A DNA stretch of 64,000 bases from Bordetella flabilis. GTDB lineage: Bacteria > Pseudomonadota > Gammaproteobacteria > Burkholderiales > Burkholderiaceae_B. Within the stretch, counting starts at the first letter, position 1. Every line of letters starts with the position of its first letter. Of this stretch, positions 1 through 7,050 are shown piece after piece. Below the pieces are notes generated by a model. The model saw nothing but the letters and a program-made list of their open reading frames with translations, was not told where the DNA came from and made no database searches. The stretch lies in assembly GCF_001676725.1 (NCBI RefSeq), contig NZ_CP016172.1, positions 3,906,001 through 3,970,000 of the forward strand, written 5' to 3'. The position numbers and the translations under genes were made by a program.

Positions 1-1175
1 AAATCCACGCGCGGCGCCGTGTCGGGATCGGGCGACAGCAGGTCCACCCGGCCACGAGAATACGGACGGTTGCACCACAGGAAGAACAAACCCAGCCGAT
101 TGCCCAACGCGTGCCAGGCCGCGCGCGTGGCGCTCGAAAGATAAAGGTCCGACGACTCGCAACCCGGCACGCCGGAAGACAGGCGAGCAGCCAGCATGCT
201 GGCGCGACGCCGTTCCAGCGGCATGCGCCAGCGCGGGGCCAGGAAATGGCAGAAGGTCAATGTCGGATGGTCCTGCAGGTTCCGCCCCACGCCGGGCAGG
301 TGCACGGTGCTGGCGATACCCAGCCGTGACAGTGCTGCAGCATCCCCGATACCGGCGCGCATCAGCAAGACAGGGGACTGCAAGGCGCCTGCGCAGACCA
401 CGGTTTCCCGGGCAAGCAGGCGCAAGGTCCGTCCGGCGGCGTCCACGGCAACCACGCCGCGCGCGGCGCTTCCCTCCATAACGATACGTTGCACGCGGGT
501 GTTGGCGAATATGCGCAGATTGGGCCGCGCCCGCGTGGCGACGTCGAGATAGGCGGTGGCCGACGACACCCGCCTGTCGTGCTCATTGGAAAACGCCGCG
601 GGAAAATAGCCATCGCCGAATTCTGCGTTCTGGTCCTTCAGCGCCGCGAGTCCCTGGCGCCGCAAACCTAGCGCGAAAGCATGGCAGAACGGGGGCCAGT
701 CCGGCGGCTGGATGCGGCGGATCGCCACCGGTCCGTCGGCGCCGTGCAAGGCATGATGGGGAAAATCGAGGTCCCGCTCCAGCTTGCGGAAATACGGCAG
801 CACATCGTCCCAGGCCCAGCCATGCACGCCCGCCTCGGCCCAGCCGTCGTAGTCCCGCGGAAGCCCGCGATTGGCCGACTGGACGTTGATGCTGGAGCCG
901 CCGCCCATCACGCGTCCCTGCTCGTATACGCGGCGCGACGCAGCACGGGTGGCGGTCGCCGTCAGTTCAGGCCAGATCCATTTATTCCCGCAGAACACGG
1001 GCATGGGGTAGCTGTCGAGAATCTCGTCCGGGACCGCGCCGGGCGGTGTATCGTCGCCTGCCTCCACCAGGGCCACGCGGCACCCCGGGCGGGCGGAAAG
1101 CCGATGCGCCAGCACGCACCCGGCCGAACCACCGCCGACGATCACGTAGTCGTAGCGTTCTCCCACGGCTTCCAT
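1..1175 (-). CDS. hmfH: GMC-family FAD oxidoreductase, HmfH-like (C-terminus cut off by window edge)
   Basis: At least 391 codons are open to the left edge. The N-terminus carries an FAD dinucleotide-binding motif (VIVGGGSAGCVLAHRLS), followed by the GMC motif GRVMGGGSSINVQSANRG and later GRNLQDHP, so this is a glucose-methanol-choline oxidoreductase. The ATG at 1175 has GAGGA eight bases upstream, and the gene starts 18 bases after the stop of the crotonase gene, as last visible member of the operon. Next to UbiD/UbiX, an acyl-CoA ligase and a molybdenum hydroxylase, the best match is HmfH, which in Cupriavidus basilensis oxidises 5-hydroxymethylfurfural towards 2,5-furandicarboxylate in the cytoplasm. 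The FAD-enzyme family is certain; the substrate is inferred from neighbours. The catalytic C-terminal histidine region lies outside the window. Confidence 0.8.
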   Translation of the reverse strand, partial: MEAVGERYDYVIVGGGSAGCVLAHRLSARPGCRVALVEAGDDTPPGAVPDEILDSYPMPVFCGNKWIWPELTATATRAASRRVYEQGRVMGGGSSINVQSANRGLPRDYDGWAEAGVHGWAWDDVLPYFRKLERDLDFPHHALHGADGPVAIRRIQPPDWPPFCHAFALGLRRQGLAALKDQNAEFGDGYFPAAFSNEHDRRVSSATAYLDVATRARPNLRIFANTRVQRIVMEGSAARGVVAVDAAGRTLRLLARETVVCAGALQSPVLLMRAGIGDAAALSRLGIASTVHLPGVGRNLQDHPTLTFCHFLAPRWRMPLERRRASMLAARLSSGVPGCESSDLYLSSATRAAWHALGNRLGLFFLWCNRPYSRGRVDLLSPDPDTAPRVD

Positions 1176-1193
1176 GACTGGCGTCCTCAGGAT

Positions 1194-2000
1194 TCAGCTG
1201 CCGCGGAACGCCGGCGCGCGCTTGCCATGGAAGGCCTCCACGCCCTCGCGGAAATCGTCGGAGCTGCGCAGGCGGCTGTAGCAGTGCCCCTCCAGTTCGA
1301 TCGATGCGGACAGGGATGCATCCTCCGTATCGTTCAAAAGCTTCTTGGCGGTGCGTTGAGCGATCGGGGAGAACCCGAGCAGTTCGGCCACCAGCTTGTC
1401 CGTCGCCGACTCCAGTTCGGCGTCGGGCACCACTTCGGTGGCCACGCCCCAGTCGTAGGCCTGCTGGCCGGTGATCCGGCGCGACCGCATCACGACGTCC
1501 TTGGTCCGCGTTATGCCCACCATCTTCTGCAAGCGTGCCGATCCTCCGGAGCCGGGAATCTGCCCCAGCTTCTGCTCGGGCAACGCGTACAGCGTGGTCT
1601 CGCTGGCCATGCGGAAGTCGCAGGCCAGGGAAAGCTCGAAGCCGACACCGAAGCAATATCCGCGATTGGCGACGATGACGGGTTTGCTGCAGCGCGCCGG
1701 CGCGGCGACGTTCCATGCCAGCTTGGAAACGTGTTCCGGAGACGCCTCCAGGAATCCCTTGATGTCGCCTCCGCTGGAGAAGTGCTGGCCTTCGGCACGC
1801 AGGACGATGATGCGCACACGTTCGTCTTCATCCAGTGCCTCGAAGACGGCGCGCAACTGGTCGCGCTGCGGCATGGACACGACATTGAACGGCGGGCGGT
1901 TCAGCACGATATCGGCGCGCTGGCCATTCGCGTCGATATCGACGCGAAAGCCGTCCAGCTTGGCCAGCAGGGTTTCGGCGGGGTGTCGCAGTGACGTCAC
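1194..2000 (-). CDS. hmfE: Crotonase-fold enzyme, HmfE-like (2-oxoglutaroyl-CoA hydrolase candidate)
   Basis: A 268-residue enoyl-CoA hydratase/isomerase family protein. The CoA-binding and oxyanion-hole stretch FSSGGDIKGF is at residues 74-83. Both glutamates used by hydratases are present: Glu122 in GVGFELSLACD and Glu142 in ALPEQKLGQIPG. A GGAG ribosome site lies upstream of the ATG. In the C. basilensis furan pathway the crotonase-family HmfE acts after furoyl-CoA hydroxylation, taking the ring-opened product to 2-oxoglutarate, and position beside hmfG/hmfF/hmfD supports that role here. Keeping both glutamates means an ordinary hydratase activity cannot be excluded from sequence alone. 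Confidence 0.75.
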   Translation of the reverse strand: MTSLRHPAETLLAKLDGFRVDIDANGQRADIVLNRPPFNVVSMPQRDQLRAVFEALDEDERVRIIVLRAEGQHFSSGGDIKGFLEASPEHVSKLAWNVAAPARCSKPVIVANRGYCFGVGFELSLACDFRMASETTLYALPEQKLGQIPGSGGSARLQKMVGITRTKDVVMRSRRITGQQAYDWGVATEVVPDAELESATDKLVAELLGFSPIAQRTAKKLLNDTEDASLSASIELEGHCYSRLRSSDDFREGVEAFHGKRAPAFRGS

Positions 2001-2058
2001 GGTGATGCTCCTTCAGGGTATGGGTTTGTGTTCGTACCGGGGTGGCCCCGCCTCGATG

Positions 2059-2661
2059 TCAAGGCCCGAAAGGCTTGCGCAAACCGTCCCAGCGTTCCAG
2101 CAGGTTTTCATGTGGAATGCCGAACAGGTCGAGAACGCGGCCCACGGTGTGATTGACCACGTCGTCCAGCGATGCGGGCTGGTTGTAGAAGGCCGGCACG
2201 GGCGGAAACACGATCCCGCCCATTTCGGTCACGCTGGTCATGTTGCGCAGATGCGCCAGGTTCAGCGGCGTCTCGCGCGCCACCAGGACCACGCGGCGCC
2301 GCTCCTTCAATGCCACGTCGGCGGCGCGGCTGACCAGGTTGTCCGCCATGCCCAAGGCGACGGCCGCCAGCGTTTTCATCGAGCATGGCGCCACTACCAT
2401 GCCTTCGGTCGCAAACGAACCGCTGGCGACGGAAGCGCCGATATCCTTGACGTTGTGGACGACGTCGGCAAGGGCCTCGATATCGGCGCGCTTGAGCGCA
2501 AGCTCCTGGGCCGCGGTCAGGGCTCCCGACGCCGACAGCACGAGATGGCTCTCCCAATCCGGATGCCGGCGCAGTTGCTCCAGGATGCGCACGCCATAGA
2601 TGGCGCCGCTGGCTCCCGTGATGGCGACCACCAGGCGCTTGGAACGTGCTGCTGCGGTCAT
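2059..2661 (-). CDS. hmfG: UbiX-like flavin prenyltransferase, HmfG-like
   Basis: A 200-residue UbiX/Pad1-family protein. The flavin-binding start reads VVAITGASGAIYGVRILEQL (about residues 11-30), and the family's VVAPCSMKTLAAVALGMADNL segment and C-terminal RETPLNLAHLRNM and GGIVFPPVPAFY motifs follow. UbiX enzymes prenylate FMN to make the cofactor of UbiD decarboxylases. The ATG at 2661 was chosen because the conserved fold begins there and because it overlaps the upstream UbiD-like stop codon in an ATGA, implying translational coupling of cofactor maker and user. The same frame remains open further upstream, but that extension is low-complexity and lies inside the UbiD gene. The context assigns it to furandicarboxylate decarboxylation. 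Confidence 0.85.
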   Translation of the reverse strand: MTAAARSKRLVVAITGASGAIYGVRILEQLRRHPDWESHLVLSASGALTAAQELALKRADIEALADVVHNVKDIGASVASGSFATEGMVVAPCSMKTLAAVALGMADNLVSRAADVALKERRRVVLVARETPLNLAHLRNMTSVTEMGGIVFPPVPAFYNQPASLDDVVNHTVGRVLDLFGIPHENLLERWDGLRKPFGP

Positions 2662-4112
2662 GGCGCGGCCGCCGGCGTGAAGTCGACGGTTCCGCCCGCC
2701 TCTATCCAGGCCTGCAAATCCACGGTGTCCTCGCCCGGGACGCGGACCTTGGTGAAAACATGTTCGTGATACGACACCGGCCGTGTGGCATCCAGGCCCA
2801 TCTTGGCACTGATGCCCTGCAGGTGCGCAGGCGCGACCCCGTCGTTGGCGCTGCCTGCCACCGTGGTCGAGGGGTCCAGCACGGAGCCCTGCGCGCCCGA
2901 TATCACGACCAGGTCCCGGTCCGCCTGGAAGCGCGTGGCGACGGCCCATTCGACCTGCTGGGGATCATGCACCTCCACATCGTCGTCCACCACCACGACC
3001 TGCTTGATGTCGTAGTGGGCACCAAAGGCGCACAGGATGACGTTCTTGGGCTGCCCTTCGTGGGTCTTGCGGAGTTTCACGTACAGGTGATACCGCCCTA
3101 CGCCCCCGATGGACAAATGCACGTCCGATACCCCCGGGAAGCTGCGCTGCAAATACGCCAGGAGCGTGGCTTCGCGCGGGATGGAGCCGAGCAGCAGGTG
3201 CTCCATCTCGGCGGGAACGATGGTGTGGTAGATGGGCGAAGCACGGTGCGTGATGACATCCACCGCGATCACTTCGCGCTCCTCGCGTGCGCTGTAGTAC
3301 TTGGGGAATTCGCCGAACGGCCCTTCGGCCTCGCGCACGCCGTTCAGGACGCGTCCCTCGATGATGATCTCGGCATCGGCTGGAACGCGCACATCGTTGG
3401 TCAGGCATTTGACCACCGGAAGCGGACGTCCATGCAGCGCGCCGGCAATCTCCAGTTCGTCGTGGTCGATGGGCGCGATCGCCTGCGACGCCAGGAGGGT
3501 CAGCGGGTCGGCGCCGATGACGATGGCAACCGGCAACGCCTGCCCCAGCCGTTCCGCTTCCTTGTAGAAGGCGTACAGGTGGCGAGGCAGCATCAGGATG
3601 GCCATGCGGTCCCGGGCATGGACCTGGATGCGATTGATGGACACGTTCTGCACGCCGGTCGCGGGATTGCGGGCGATCACCATGCCGGCAGTGATATACG
3701 GACCGTTGTCGTGTTCGCTGTGGGTGGGCACGGGCAGCAAGGCGCGCACGTCGGGCTCCCGATGGACGACCTGCTGGCAGACCGCCTCGCCGGCTGGCAC
3801 TTCCTGCCACGGGAGCGGCGTGGCCGCGGCCTCGCGAAAGGCGCCGAGCAGCTCAGACTCGGGCACGCCCATGGCTTCCGCGATCCAGGCGCGGCGCGAC
3901 ATGAAACCCGAGATCACGGGGATATCACGGCCGCCGGGCTTGGGGAAATAGGCCGCCTGACGACCATCCAGGCGCTTGGCGATGGCTGCCAGTTCGTGTT
4001 CGAGGGCCGCGCCCTCCTTGATGGCTGCCACCCGGCCGGTGGCGGCCAGATGGCTGAGCCAGCCGCGCAGGTCGGTATGCGGAGGGGTGTGCTGGACTTT
4101 GTTCATGGACAT
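2658..4112 (-). CDS. hmfF: UbiD-family decarboxylase, HmfF-like (2,5-furandicarboxylate decarboxylase candidate)
   Basis: A 484-residue UbiD-family protein, the usual length. Recognisable family segments include an N-terminal DLRGWLSHLAATGRVAAI helix and the central EIIIEGRVLNGVREAEGPFGEFPKYY, which carries conserved active-site acidic residues. The C-terminal half has ITHRASPIYHTIVP and EMEHLLLGSIPREA. UbiD enzymes need prenylated FMN, supplied by the overlapping UbiX-like gene. In the hmf pathway HmfF removes one carboxylate of 2,5-furandicarboxylate to give 2-furoate, the substrate of the adjacent CoA ligase. Two ATGs (4112 and 4106) are possible and neither has a strong ribosome site. Family is certain; substrate rests on gene context. 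Confidence 0.82.
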   Translation of the reverse strand: MSMNKVQHTPPHTDLRGWLSHLAATGRVAAIKEGAALEHELAAIAKRLDGRQAAYFPKPGGRDIPVISGFMSRRAWIAEAMGVPESELLGAFREAAATPLPWQEVPAGEAVCQQVVHREPDVRALLPVPTHSEHDNGPYITAGMVIARNPATGVQNVSINRIQVHARDRMAILMLPRHLYAFYKEAERLGQALPVAIVIGADPLTLLASQAIAPIDHDELEIAGALHGRPLPVVKCLTNDVRVPADAEIIIEGRVLNGVREAEGPFGEFPKYYSAREEREVIAVDVITHRASPIYHTIVPAEMEHLLLGSIPREATLLAYLQRSFPGVSDVHLSIGGVGRYHLYVKLRKTHEGQPKNVILCAFGAHYDIKQVVVVDDDVEVHDPQQVEWAVATRFQADRDLVVISGAQGSVLDPSTTVAGSANDGVAPAHLQGISAKMGLDATRPVSYHEHVFTKVRVPGEDTVDLQAWIEAGGTVDFTPAAAP

Positions 4113-4153
4113 TGCTCGGCAAGTGGTGGTGGGCTATGCGGCGGAGCCGCGGC

Positions 4154-5713
4154 TCATTGCTTCGGGTCCTGGGCGCCGCGCACCGAGGCAGGATCGGGCT
4201 CGTACTCGCCGGCGACGAGCTTGCGGCGCAGGACCTTGCCCACCGGCGACTTTGGGATGGCCTGGACGAAAACGTATTCCCGCGGCCGCTTGAAATTGAG
4301 CAGGTCCGAGTTTCGGCAATGGCTGTCCAGCGCAGCGGCGTCCACATCGGCCTGGCGCTTGACGAAGGCCACCACGCGCTGGCCCCAGCGCTCGTCGGGC
4401 AGGCCGGCTACGGCCACCTCGTCGACCGCAGGATGCAGCGACAACACCGACTCGATATCCACGGGCGAGATGTTCTCCCCCCCACTGATGATCATGTCGT
4501 CCACCCGTCCCGTGACGAACAGGTCGCCGTCGGCATCGAAGTAGCCGGTATCGCCGGTTCGATACCATCCGGCTCGTATCGATTTGGCGTCGGCATCCGG
4601 CCGTTTCCAATAACATTCGAAGGCCTCGTCGCCGGCCAGGTCGGCAACGATTTCGCCTTCCTGTCCCGGCGGCAGGATCGCGTCCAAAGAAGCGGCACCC
4701 AGCGCGACGACACGGATGCGCGTATTGATTCCCGCCTTGCCGGCACTGCCGGCCTTGCGCGTCGCGTCCGGCTCGACCGCGCAGGTGTAGACCTCGGAAG
4801 ACCCGTAGTGGTTGACGAAGAGCTGCGGCCGGAACACATCATTGAGCCGCCGCAACAGCGCGTCATGCATGGGCGCGCCGGCAAAGCCGAGTTTGGTCAC
4901 CGACGACACATCGCCGCCATGCTGCACGCGATACGCGAGCATGTCGTGATAGAGCGTGGGCACCAGATACAGGCAAGTCAGATTGTGCTCGCCGATGGCC
5001 CGCAGGGCCTGGCCCGCGTCGAACTTGGGCATGCAGACAAACAGGCCATCCACCATCGCCATCGCCAGCAGGGACCGCACACCCATGGTGTGGTACAGCG
5101 GCATCACGCCCAGCGTGCGCTCGCCGCGGCCATAGAGGTTCTGCGCCACATGAGCGAGCGCCGCGGCCCGCTCGTGCCGATGCCGGCGCGGCACGCCTTT
5201 GGGTTTGCCGGTCGTGCCGGAGGTGTACAGCATCAGCGACATGTCGTCGGCGCCGGCTGACGGCGCCGACGGTGCGCCGCGATGGCTATCCAGCAGCGTT
5301 TCGAAATCGGAGTCACCGCCCGCCGCGGCGTTGACCGCCACCTTGGGAAGGCTGGCGGCCGCCGCGCTTTCCAGTACGGCGTCCGCGCTGACCGGTTCGA
5401 AGAAGATCGCGCGGACCTCGGCATCCCGCACGCAATAGTCGACCTCGTCGGCCTTCGCGCGCCAGTTCAGCGGCGTCATGACCAGGCCCATGAACTGGCA
5501 TGCCCAGTGCAGGGTGGCCATTTCGAAACGGTTCTGGAGCACGGCAAGGACATGGTCGCCGCGCCGCAGCCCCATGGCGGCCAGACCTGCCGCCACTGCC
5601 GCGATGTCGGCATGCCATTGCCCATAGGTCCGCGTGCGCGCCCCGTCGACGATGGCCGGCGCATCGGGACTGCGTTCGACGCTCTGCAGAAATGTCTTGC
5701 CGAGATCCAGCAT
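4154..5713 (-). CDS. hmfD: Acyl-CoA synthetase, HmfD-like (2-furoyl-CoA synthetase candidate)
   Basis: A 519-residue member of the adenylate-forming (ANL) family. The AMP-binding loop YTSGTTGKPKG is at residues 163-173, the acceptor motif YGSSE is mid-protein, WYRTGD precedes the hinge region, and the C-terminal catalytic lysine lies in PKSPVGKVLRRK (about Lys493). It activates a carboxylate through an acyl-adenylate. It sits three bases downstream of the iron-sulfur subunit stop and 41 bases before the UbiD-like gene. In the hmf pathway HmfD makes 2-furoyl-CoA, which the next-door hydroxylase oxidises. A benzoate or other aryl ligase would look similar; the surrounding set favours furoate. 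Confidence 0.8.
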   Translation of the reverse strand: MLDLGKTFLQSVERSPDAPAIVDGARTRTYGQWHADIAAVAAGLAAMGLRRGDHVLAVLQNRFEMATLHWACQFMGLVMTPLNWRAKADEVDYCVRDAEVRAIFFEPVSADAVLESAAAASLPKVAVNAAAGGDSDFETLLDSHRGAPSAPSAGADDMSLMLYTSGTTGKPKGVPRRHRHERAAALAHVAQNLYGRGERTLGVMPLYHTMGVRSLLAMAMVDGLFVCMPKFDAGQALRAIGEHNLTCLYLVPTLYHDMLAYRVQHGGDVSSVTKLGFAGAPMHDALLRRLNDVFRPQLFVNHYGSSEVYTCAVEPDATRKAGSAGKAGINTRIRVVALGAASLDAILPPGQEGEIVADLAGDEAFECYWKRPDADAKSIRAGWYRTGDTGYFDADGDLFVTGRVDDMIISGGENISPVDIESVLSLHPAVDEVAVAGLPDERWGQRVVAFVKRQADVDAAALDSHCRNSDLLNFKRPREYVFVQAIPKSPVGKVLRRKLVAGEYEPDPASVRGAQDPKQ

Positions 5714-5716
5714 GTG

Positions 5717-6235
5717 TTATTCCCCTTCCCGCGATTGCGATCCGGCACGACGGGCCGCCGCCGTCTCCAGAACCGCCTTGACAATGTTCGTGTAGCCCGT
5801 GCAGCGGCACAGATGTCCCGACAACATGTCGCGCACCTGCTGTTCGCTCGGATCGGGGTTGCGGCCCAGGTAGTCCTGGCAGGACATGAGGATCCCGGCC
5901 GTGCAGAAGCCACATTGCAGCGCGTGGTTGCGGCGAAATGCTTCCTGCAGGTCGTTCAAGCCGCCGTCGGCATCGGCCAGCCCCTCGACGGTGTCGATCA
6001 GCCGCCCCTCCGCCTGTACGGCGAGCGTCAGGCAGGACCGGGACGCCACACCGTCGATCAGGACGGTGCACGCGCCGCAGACGCCATGCTCGCAGCCCAC
6101 GTGGGTGCCGGTCGCGCCCAGGCCGTGACGCAGGTAATCGGAGAGCAGCGTCCTTGGCTCGCATGGCGCACGGCGCGCACGGCCATTCAATGTGACGTTT
6201 ACGGCGTGCGTATGGTCGCGGGACAATTTTTTCAT
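5717..6235 (-). CDS. hmfC: [2Fe-2S] subunit of molybdenum hydroxylase, HmfC-like (2-furoyl-CoA dehydrogenase small subunit)
   Basis: A 172-residue two-cluster electron-transfer subunit of the xanthine dehydrogenase family. The plant-ferredoxin-type cluster is bound by GCEHGVCGACTVLIDG plus a later cysteine (Cys48, 53, 56, 68). The helical C-terminal cluster uses QCGFCTAG and GHLCRCTGY (Cys108, 111, 143, 145). All eight ligands are present. Its ATG overlaps the stop of the FAD subunit in an ATGA, so the subunits are translationally coupled. In HmfABC it passes electrons from the molybdenum site to FAD. Confidence 0.87.
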   Translation of the reverse strand: MKKLSRDHTHAVNVTLNGRARRAPCEPRTLLSDYLRHGLGATGTHVGCEHGVCGACTVLIDGVASRSCLTLAVQAEGRLIDTVEGLADADGGLNDLQEAFRRNHALQCGFCTAGILMSCQDYLGRNPDPSEQQVRDMLSGHLCRCTGYTNIVKAVLETAAARRAGSQSREGE

Positions 6236-7050
6236 GTCATCACCTTTTCCAGCGCGCGCAGTCCCAACCGCCGCACCAGATGGCGGCGGAATGTGGCGCT
6301 GGCATGCGCGTCGTCCTGGGCGTCGAGTTGCCAGGCAAAATCGTTGACGGCGCTGGCCAGGTCCGCGACCGCCATGCGCGGCCAGCGGCGCACGACTGGC
6401 CGGTCGGCGACACCGCCCACCGCCAGCCTAAGACCCTGGCCATCGCCCACCGCCGCCACGGCGACCATGGCAAAGTCGCCATGGCGCGCGGAGAACTCCT
6501 CGAATGCGTAGCGCGTGCCCTGCGCCGCCAGCGGATAGCGCACTTCCTCCAGCAACTCTTCGGGCGTGCGGGCAGTCATCAACATGCCCTGGAAGAACTC
6601 GGCGGCCGGCACGATGCGGCGCTTGCGGCGACTGCGCAGTACGATCTGGCCGCCCAGCGCCGCCAGCACCAGCGGCAGCTCGGCGCTGGGATCCGCATGG
6701 GCGACGGATCCGCAGACGGTGCCGCGATTGCGCACCTGGAAATGCGAAATATGGGGAAAGGCCTGGGCGAGCAGCGGGACTTCGTCGCCCAGCCCCGGAC
6801 GCCATTCGACACTGGCCTGCGTGGCGGCCGCGCCGACGACCAGGCACCCGTCCTGCACCTTGACGTAATCCAGGTCGGGGGCACGGGAGATATCGACCAG
6901 CACCGCCGGCTGGGCCAGTCGCATATTGAGCACCGCCATCAGGGATTGCCCGCCCGCCAGGATGCGCGCGTCCCCGCCGAACTGCGCGAGGGCGTCCACG
7001 GCATCCTGAGCCTGGTCGGCCCGTATGTAGTCGAATTCCTGCGGCTTCAT
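6232..7050 (-). CDS. hmfB: FAD-binding subunit of molybdenum hydroxylase, HmfB-like
   Basis: A 272-residue medium subunit of the xanthine dehydrogenase/CO dehydrogenase type. FAD-binding signatures AGGQSLMAVLNMRL (about residues 32-45) and NRGTVCGSVAHADPSAELP are clear. The start at 7050 gives MKPQEFDYIRA, the family's usual N-terminus, and its ATGA overlaps the stop of hmfA; an in-frame ATG 36 bases upstream would add residues encoded inside hmfA. Order large-medium-small with four-base overlaps argues for a fixed heterotrimer. Predicted role: FAD subunit of 2-furoyl-CoA dehydrogenase. Confidence 0.85.
   Translation of the reverse strand: MKPQEFDYIRADQAQDAVDALAQFGGDARILAGGQSLMAVLNMRLAQPAVLVDISRAPDLDYVKVQDGCLVVGAAATQASVEWRPGLGDEVPLLAQAFPHISHFQVRNRGTVCGSVAHADPSAELPLVLAALGGQIVLRSRRKRRIVPAAEFFQGMLMTARTPEELLEEVRYPLAAQGTRYAFEEFSARHGDFAMVAVAAVGDGQGLRLAVGGVADRPVVRRWPRMAVADLASAVNDFAWQLDAQDDAHASATFRRHLVRRLGLRALEKVMT

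Noticed and set aside
1..400. A suspected frameshift in the GMC oxidoreductase near 185.
   Set aside because: Careful re-reading showed the start codon and the C-terminal GMC-like residues are in the same frame; the apparent break was a transcription slip.
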